Assembly: GCA_947627055.1 (NCBI GenBank)
Contig: CANQUS010000007.1
Span: 1 to 64,000 of the forward strand
Direction of reading: 5' to 3'
Length of the DNA stretch: 64,000 bases
From: an uncultured Clostridia bacterium
GTDB taxonomy: Bacteria; Bacillota; Clostridia; Oscillospirales; Acutalibacteraceae
Shown here: in pieces, positions 60,169 to 64,000 of the stretch
Layout of the letters: every line of letters starts with the position of its first letter
Position numbering within the stretch: position 1 is the first letter of the stretch
The notes under the pieces: model-generated
Database searches by the model: none
Told to the model about the DNA's origin: nothing
What the model saw: only the letters and a program-made list of their open reading frames with translations
Position numbers and translations under genes: made by a program

Positions 60169-61986
60169 ATGGAAATCAGAGAGAACTTAAGAAATATTGC
60201 TATCATTGCTCACGTTGATCATGGCAAAACAACACTTGTCGATCAGCTTCTTTTACAGAGCGGTATATTCAGAGAAAACGAAGCTGTCGAGGAAAGAGTC
60301 ATGGACTCGAACGACCTTGAGCGTGAAAGAGGTATTACAATTCTTTCTAAAAATACTTCCGTTATGTATAACGGCACAAAAATAAATATAGTTGACACTC
60401 CCGGACACGCAGACTTTGGCGGTGAGGTAGAACGCATACTCATGATGGTTGACGGTGTACTCCTGCTTGTAGACGCCTTTGAGGGCTGTATGCCGCAAAC
60501 GAGATTCGTTCTGAAAAAAGCCTTGGCACTCGGCAAGAAGCCTCTTGTCGTTGTAAATAAGATCGACAGACCCGGCGCACGTCCCGAGGAGGTAGTAGAT
60601 GAGGTTCTTGACCTGTTTATTGAGCTCGGTGCGGATGACGACCAGCTCGAGTTCCCTGTAGTATACGCATCCGGACGAGACGGCTATGCGACGCTTGACC
60701 CGCATGAAAAGGGTGTAAATATGCAGCCGCTTTTTGAGAAAATAATATCTGAAATTCCCGCTCCGAGAGGTGAAATGGACGCTCCTCTGCAAATATTGTT
60801 CTCCAATATAGACTATGACGACTATGTAGGCAGGATCGGTGTAGGACGCGTAGAGCGTGGCAGCGTCAAGGTAGGACAACAAATTGTTCTCTGCCACAAT
60901 GACGGTACAACAAAGAATGCTAAAATTACTAAGCTGTATCAGTTTGAAGGCTTGAAAAGAGTCGAAGCACAGACGGCTGAGCTTGGCGACCTGGTAGCAG
61001 TTTCCGGCATTCCCGACCTTAATATCGGTGAAACAGCCTGCTCTCCCGACTGCATAGACCCATTACCGTTTGTCAAGATAGATGAACCGACTGTTTCTAT
61101 GATGTTTATCGTCAATAACAGCCCGTTTGCGGGACGTGAGGGCAAGTATGTAACATCAAGAAATATAAGGGAAAGACTTTTCAAAGAGGTTGAAACGAAC
61201 GTCGCCATGCGTGTTGAGGAAACTGATTCTCCCGACACCTTTAAGGTCTCAGGGCGCGGAGAGCTTCACCTGTCTATCCTCATCGAGCAAATGCGCCGTC
61301 AGAACTATGAATTTCAGGTTTCACGCCCAAAGGTTATTTTTAAGACGATTAACGGTAAGCTTTGTGAGCCTATGGAACTGCTTATGATCGAAGTTCCTGA
61401 TAACTACGTAGGCGCGATAATGGAAAAGCTCGGTACCCGCAAAGCGGAGCTTCTCAATATGGGTACAAGAGAAACGGGTACTACACACATAGAGTTTAAG
61501 ATCCCCTCAAGGGGCCTTATGGGTTACAGACCGGAATTTCTGACCGACACGAACGGTAACGGCATTATGAACCATATATTTGACGGCTATGAGGAGTACA
61601 AAGGTGACATTCAGCAGCGCTCACAGGGGTCACTCATCGCTTATGAAACAGGTACTACAACGGGTTACGGACTTTTTCAGGCTCAGGACAGAGGCCGTAT
61701 GTTTGTAGGTCCCGGCGTTGAGGTTTACGAGGGCATGATAGTAGGCGCAAGCCCAAAGAGTGAAGATATAGTAGTCAATGTCTGCAAAAAGAAGCATATC
61801 ACAAATACCCGTGCATCAGGATCTGACGACGCTCTGAAGCTCACACCGCCGACGATCCTCAGTCTTGAGCAATCTCTTGAATTTATCACTGACGATGAGC
61901 TGGTTGAGGTAACGCCGCTGTCTATCAGAATGAGAAAAACCATACTTAATAAGGAACAGCGAATGAAGAAAGCAAGCAAGGGCTGA
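60169..61986 (+). CDS. typA: translational GTPase TypA/BipA
   Basis: TypA is a ribosome-associated GTPase of the EF-G family involved in 50S assembly and stress or cold adaptation. Motifs: AHVDHGKTTLVDQLL (G1), RGITILSKN (G2), VDTPGHADFGGEVERIL (G3), VVNKIDRPGARPEEV (G4) and the family C-terminal region ITNTRASGSDDALKLTPP. Length is 605 with a basic tail. ATG 60169 follows AGAGGG. The exonuclease gene follows 8 nt later and is probably cotranscribed. Confidence 0.97.
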   Translation: MEIRENLRNIAIIAHVDHGKTTLVDQLLLQSGIFRENEAVEERVMDSNDLERERGITILSKNTSVMYNGTKINIVDTPGHADFGGEVERILMMVDGVLLLVDAFEGCMPQTRFVLKKALALGKKPLVVVNKIDRPGARPEEVVDEVLDLFIELGADDDQLEFPVVYASGRDGYATLDPHEKGVNMQPLFEKIISEIPAPRGEMDAPLQILFSNIDYDDYVGRIGVGRVERGSVKVGQQIVLCHNDGTTKNAKITKLYQFEGLKRVEAQTAELGDLVAVSGIPDLNIGETACSPDCIDPLPFVKIDEPTVSMMFIVNNSPFAGREGKYVTSRNIRERLFKEVETNVAMRVEETDSPDTFKVSGRGELHLSILIEQMRRQNYEFQVSRPKVIFKTINGKLCEPMELLMIEVPDNYVGAIMEKLGTRKAELLNMGTRETGTTHIEFKIPSRGLMGYRPEFLTDTNGNGIMNHIFDGYEEYKGDIQQRSQGSLIAYETGTTTGYGLFQAQDRGRMFVGPGVEVYEGMIVGASPKSEDIVVNVCKKKHITNTRASGSDDALKLTPPTILSLEQSLEFITDDELVEVTPLSIRMRKTILNKEQRMKKASKG

Positions 61987-61994
61987 TAAACCGA

Positions 61995-62894
61995 ATGGAT
62001 TTCGTTATACTGGATCTCGAATGGAACACAACCTACAGCAAAAGGCTAAAGGGTTTTTTCAGTGAAATAATTGAATTGGGTGCTGTCAAAGTAAACTCTG
62101 CTATGGAGATAGTCGATACTTTTTCAATGCTCATATGCCCGCAAATCGGAAAGAAGCTAAGCAATGAAATAACCGCTTTAACTAATATATCCAACGATGA
62201 TGTTATTGACGGCTGCACATATACCCATGCATTAAGCAGATTTAAAAAGTTTCTCGGCAGCAGCACCCTAATGACCTGGGGTATAACAGATATACATGTT
62301 TTGATGGACAACAGTAAATACTATTTTCAAGATGATAAGCTGTTTTTCATCCGGAACTATGTGGATCTTCAAACATACTGTGAGGATGCCATCCTAAAAA
62401 TGGGCATAGTTGAAAATAAAAAATCCGCCGGAAATCAAATGGGGCTTATGACTGTCGCAGAGCTGCTAAACATAGATGTGTCGGATATATCACATCATCG
62501 CGCGCTTGACGACAGTATTCTTTCTTACAGATGCTTAAAGGAGCTTTACTCCTATACACTGATGCTTCCGCATATCTGCCTGTTTGACAACGAATTTTAC
62601 CGCAAACTCACGTTTAAAAATACTATTTTGTGCAGTCTGGATAATCCCCTGATCGATAAGTCGCAAATGTACTTTAACTGCACCTGCGGTTATTGCGCTA
62701 AACGAAAGAAAAAATGGAAATACTCATGCAAAGCGTTTACTGCGCCATTTCAGTGCAAAAGATGCGGGAATAAGTTTGTGGGAAGAATACAATTTAAATT
62801 GAAGTACGATGGCGTCCATATAATTAAAAAGATCATAACTTGTCAACCAAAATCCGAAATAAATCCATCACCTGACAATACGATTCAAACATAG
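61995..62894 (+). CDS. DnaQ-type 3'-5' exonuclease with C-terminal Cys-rich zinc-ribbon-like tail
   Basis: The N-terminal 200 residues are a DEDDh exonuclease of the KapD/ERI-1 type: VILDLEWN (Asp7, Glu9), EIIELGAVKV, TWGITDIHVL with Asp, and DISHHRALDDSILSY with His and Asp. The C-terminal part has CTCGYCAKRKKKWKYSC and FQCKRCGNKFVG, two CxxC pairs and further Cys that should bind zinc. Length is 299. ATG 61995 lies 8 nt from the typA stop. Substrate (RNA or DNA) is not known. A perfect terminator follows. Confidence 0.85.
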   Translation: MDFVILDLEWNTTYSKRLKGFFSEIIELGAVKVNSAMEIVDTFSMLICPQIGKKLSNEITALTNISNDDVIDGCTYTHALSRFKKFLGSSTLMTWGITDIHVLMDNSKYYFQDDKLFFIRNYVDLQTYCEDAILKMGIVENKKSAGNQMGLMTVAELLNIDVSDISHHRALDDSILSYRCLKELYSYTLMLPHICLFDNEFYRKLTFKNTILCSLDNPLIDKSQMYFNCTCGYCAKRKKKWKYSCKAFTAPFQCKRCGNKFVGRIQFKLKYDGVHIIKKIITCQPKSEINPSPDNTIQT

Positions 62895-62903
62895 AACAAA
62901 CAA

Positions 62904-62943
62904 AAAATCCCTCCGCAATTCAAAATGATTGCGGAGGGATTTT
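62904..62943. terminator. strong bidirectional terminator
   Basis: AAAATCCCTCCGCAAT pairs perfectly with ATTGCGGAGGGATTTT (16 bp) across an 8-nt loop. It serves the plus-strand typA unit and the minus-strand thiE-HAD unit. Confidence 0.92.
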
Positions 62944-62950
62944 CTATTCT

Positions 62951-63592
62951 TTACAGCAGTTCCTCAAACGACATAATATATTTATCCGCCATTCGCTTTA
63001 GAACCTCTTTTTCTGAGGATGATTCGGCATCATATACGGCAACTGTATACATACCGGCTGTATTGGCTCCGTTTATGCCGTCAATAATATCCTCAAAAAC
63101 AACACACTCCTTCGGCTTTACTCCAAGCTTATCGGCAGTACGCAGGTAAATATCGGGATGACGCTTGTCCCTGCCCACCTCTGATGTGCAGCAGATCGTA
63201 TTAAAATAATCGTATATACCGTTGTTTTTCAGGACGGGCTCGGCTAAAAACGGCTTAGACGAGGTCGCGATACCAAGCTGCAGCCCGTCAGCCTTTAGCT
63301 TTTCGATAAATTCCTTGGCGCCGACCTTCAAACGAACATTATATGCATATTCGTTTACAGCCATATTTAGCCAAACGGATACAATATCCTCAACAGTTTC
63401 GTTTAGGTTAAAACGCGCTATTGTATATTCAGCGGCAGTCTCAAAGTGCATTGTTTTAATAGCTTTACTGTAGTCATCAGGTACTTCAAAGCCTCTTTCG
63501 GAAAGAAAGTCAACATCTACCTTATGCCAAACATACATCGAGTCAACTAATGTCCCGTCAAGATCAAAAATTGCTGCTTTTATATCGCTCAT
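62951..63592 (-). CDS. HAD-superfamily phosphatase (beta-phosphoglucomutase-like subgroup)
   Basis: The 213-residue protein has all HAD motifs: FDLDGTLVDSM (nucleophile Asp10, Asp12), GIATSSKPFLAE (Thr/Ser motif II), a Lys near 145 and VVFEDIIDGINGANTAGM (motif IV). A helical cap after the first motif places it with beta-phosphoglucomutase, phosphoglycolate phosphatase and similar enzymes. Its ATG overlaps the thiE stop (ATGA), so it may be the phosphatase that removes a phosphate from thiamine phosphate, but this is inference from context. A terminator follows. Confidence 0.87.
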   Translation of the reverse strand: MSDIKAAIFDLDGTLVDSMYVWHKVDVDFLSERGFEVPDDYSKAIKTMHFETAAEYTIARFNLNETVEDIVSVWLNMAVNEYAYNVRLKVGAKEFIEKLKADGLQLGIATSSKPFLAEPVLKNNGIYDYFNTICCTSEVGRDKRHPDIYLRTADKLGVKPKECVVFEDIIDGINGANTAGMYTVAVYDAESSSEKEVLKRMADKYIMSFEELL

Positions 63593-64000
63593 AGTACCTC
63601 CGATCGAAGAATATCCAAAAGCTCTTTTGACGCGTCAGTGATGTTGTCCTTTGCAATAATACCGGAAACGACTGCCGCACCGCTTATTCCGCTGCCCGCA
63701 AGGAGTGAAATATTTGTGCTGTTTATACCCCCTATAGCGATAACGGGGATCTTAACGGTGTGAGCTATCTCACCAAGATTTTCTATCGAATTTTTCTTAG
63801 CGTTACTTTTAGTTGTCGTTCCGAATATCGCGCCGACACCAATATAGTCTGCTCCCCCACTTTCCGCTTCTATCGCAAGAGACAGCGTCGGGGCTGTAAC
63901 GCCGATTATCCTTTCCCTGCCGAGCAGCCTGCGCGCCTGTGCAAGCGGCAGGTCGTTTTGACCGAGATGCACACCGTCAGCATTTGCGGCGAGAGCAATA
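63589..64000 (-). CDS. thiE: thiamine-phosphate synthase (partial, N-terminus off right edge)
   Basis: ThiE joins the pyrimidine and thiazole phosphates to form thiamine phosphate. The visible C-terminal 136 residues have ANADGVHLGQNDLPLAQARRLLG, IIGVTAPTL, DYIGVGAIFGTTTK, IPVIAIGGINSTNISLL and SGISGAAVVSGI, the standard TIM-barrel motifs. The track begins at the GTG of GVHLGQ, but the frame is open to the edge (ALAANADGVH) and the gene clearly continues. Downstream it is coupled to a HAD phosphatase by a 4-nt overlap. No TPP riboswitch could be checked because the 5' end is outside the window. Confidence 0.95.
   Translation of the reverse strand, partial: IALAANADGVHLGQNDLPLAQARRLLGRERIIGVTAPTLSLAIEAESGGADYIGVGAIFGTTTKSNAKKNSIENLGEIAHTVKIPVIAIGGINSTNISLLAGSGISGAAVVSGIIAKDNITDASKELLDILRSEVL

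Noticed and set aside
1-64000. tRNA, rRNA and T-box or TPP leaders
   Set aside because: I looked for GTTCGA-type T-loops, T-box and riboswitch signatures by eye and found none; a tRNAscan or Infernal run would settle this.

Overview
The window reads as chromosome from an endospore-forming, low-to-moderate GC member of the class Clostridia, most likely the Oscillospiraceae/Ruminococcaceae. This rests on the sporulation gene set (sigK, dpaAB, spmAB, a GerA/SpoVAF-type protein, spoIVA and a SipL-like protein), Firmicute-type signals (strong GGAGG ribosome binding sites, frequent TTG/GTG starts, TTGACA-N17-TATAAT promoters) and gene orders such as tig-clpP-clpX. I cannot name the species. No rRNA, tRNA, CRISPR array, prophage or intact insertion sequence was seen. 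Nearly all of the window is core chromosome; the accessory signals are a decayed IS3-type transposase relic, a short palindromic repeat family, and two intergenic stretches rich in hairpins.

Layout. 1-3.7 kb: an ABC exporter (giant FtsX-like permease with a coiled-coil domain, cut by the left edge, plus its ATPase), minus strand. 4.0-6.5 kb: a Cys-rich protein, a small anchored protein and coaBC, minus strand. 6.5-7.2 kb: gene-free, with the IS3 relic and the repeat family. 7.2-11.3 kb: an RluA-type pseudouridine synthase, a repeat-rich lipoprotein, then sigK, a probable 6S RNA starting right after the sigK stop codon, and dpaAB behind a good SigK-type promoter. 11.5-17.8 kb: uvrB, a divergent parE and parC as one minus-strand operon. 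17.9-22.2 kb: alr, a sugar-transfer-type ATP-grasp protein, a CBS protein and spoVAF. 22.2-23.3 kb: spmAB. 23.5-24.4 kb: an AbrB-like regulator with a zinc motif, followed by a hairpin-rich intergenic stretch. 24.4-27.7 kb: tig-clpP-clpX. 27.8-34.1 kb: rplS with a leader and its own terminator, then lepB-rbgA-rnhB-yraN-M19 dipeptidase-thrC-metallophosphoesterase.

34.4-36.0 kb: tmcAL plus a small unknown gene. 36.2-39.2 kb: sipL-like then spoIVA behind a possible SigE promoter. 39.3-49.3 kb, minus strand: prfC, a membrane protein, a surface-glycan trio (DegT aminotransferase, TarI-like cytidylyltransferase, LicD), folD, lgt and a YfmH/YfmF-like M16 pair. 49.5-54.8 kb: purine nucleoside phosphorylase, a LUD protein, small helical/membrane proteins, a GHL10 lipid-exposed or secreted hydrolase and an RsmF-type rRNA methyltransferase. 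54.9-57.7 kb: proB - unknown - proA. 57.7-58.5 kb: three tiny unknown genes on the minus strand, one too short for the ORF track. 58.6-62.9 kb: YfcE-type phosphoesterase, thioredoxin reductase-like protein, typA and a DnaQ-type exonuclease with a C-terminal Cys-rich tail. 62.9-64 kb: thiE (cut by the right edge) coupled to a HAD phosphatase.

Together the genes cover late sporulation (SigK, dipicolinate synthesis, spore maturation, the SpoIVA/SipL coat basement layer), protein quality control, translation and ribosome assembly, cell-envelope building and cofactor or amino-acid synthesis. The least explained items are the gene inside the proBA operon, the three-gene micro-operon, the structured RNA-like stretch after clpX, the short palindromic repeats upstream of rluA and rplS, and the tight sigK-6S RNA-dpaAB arrangement.
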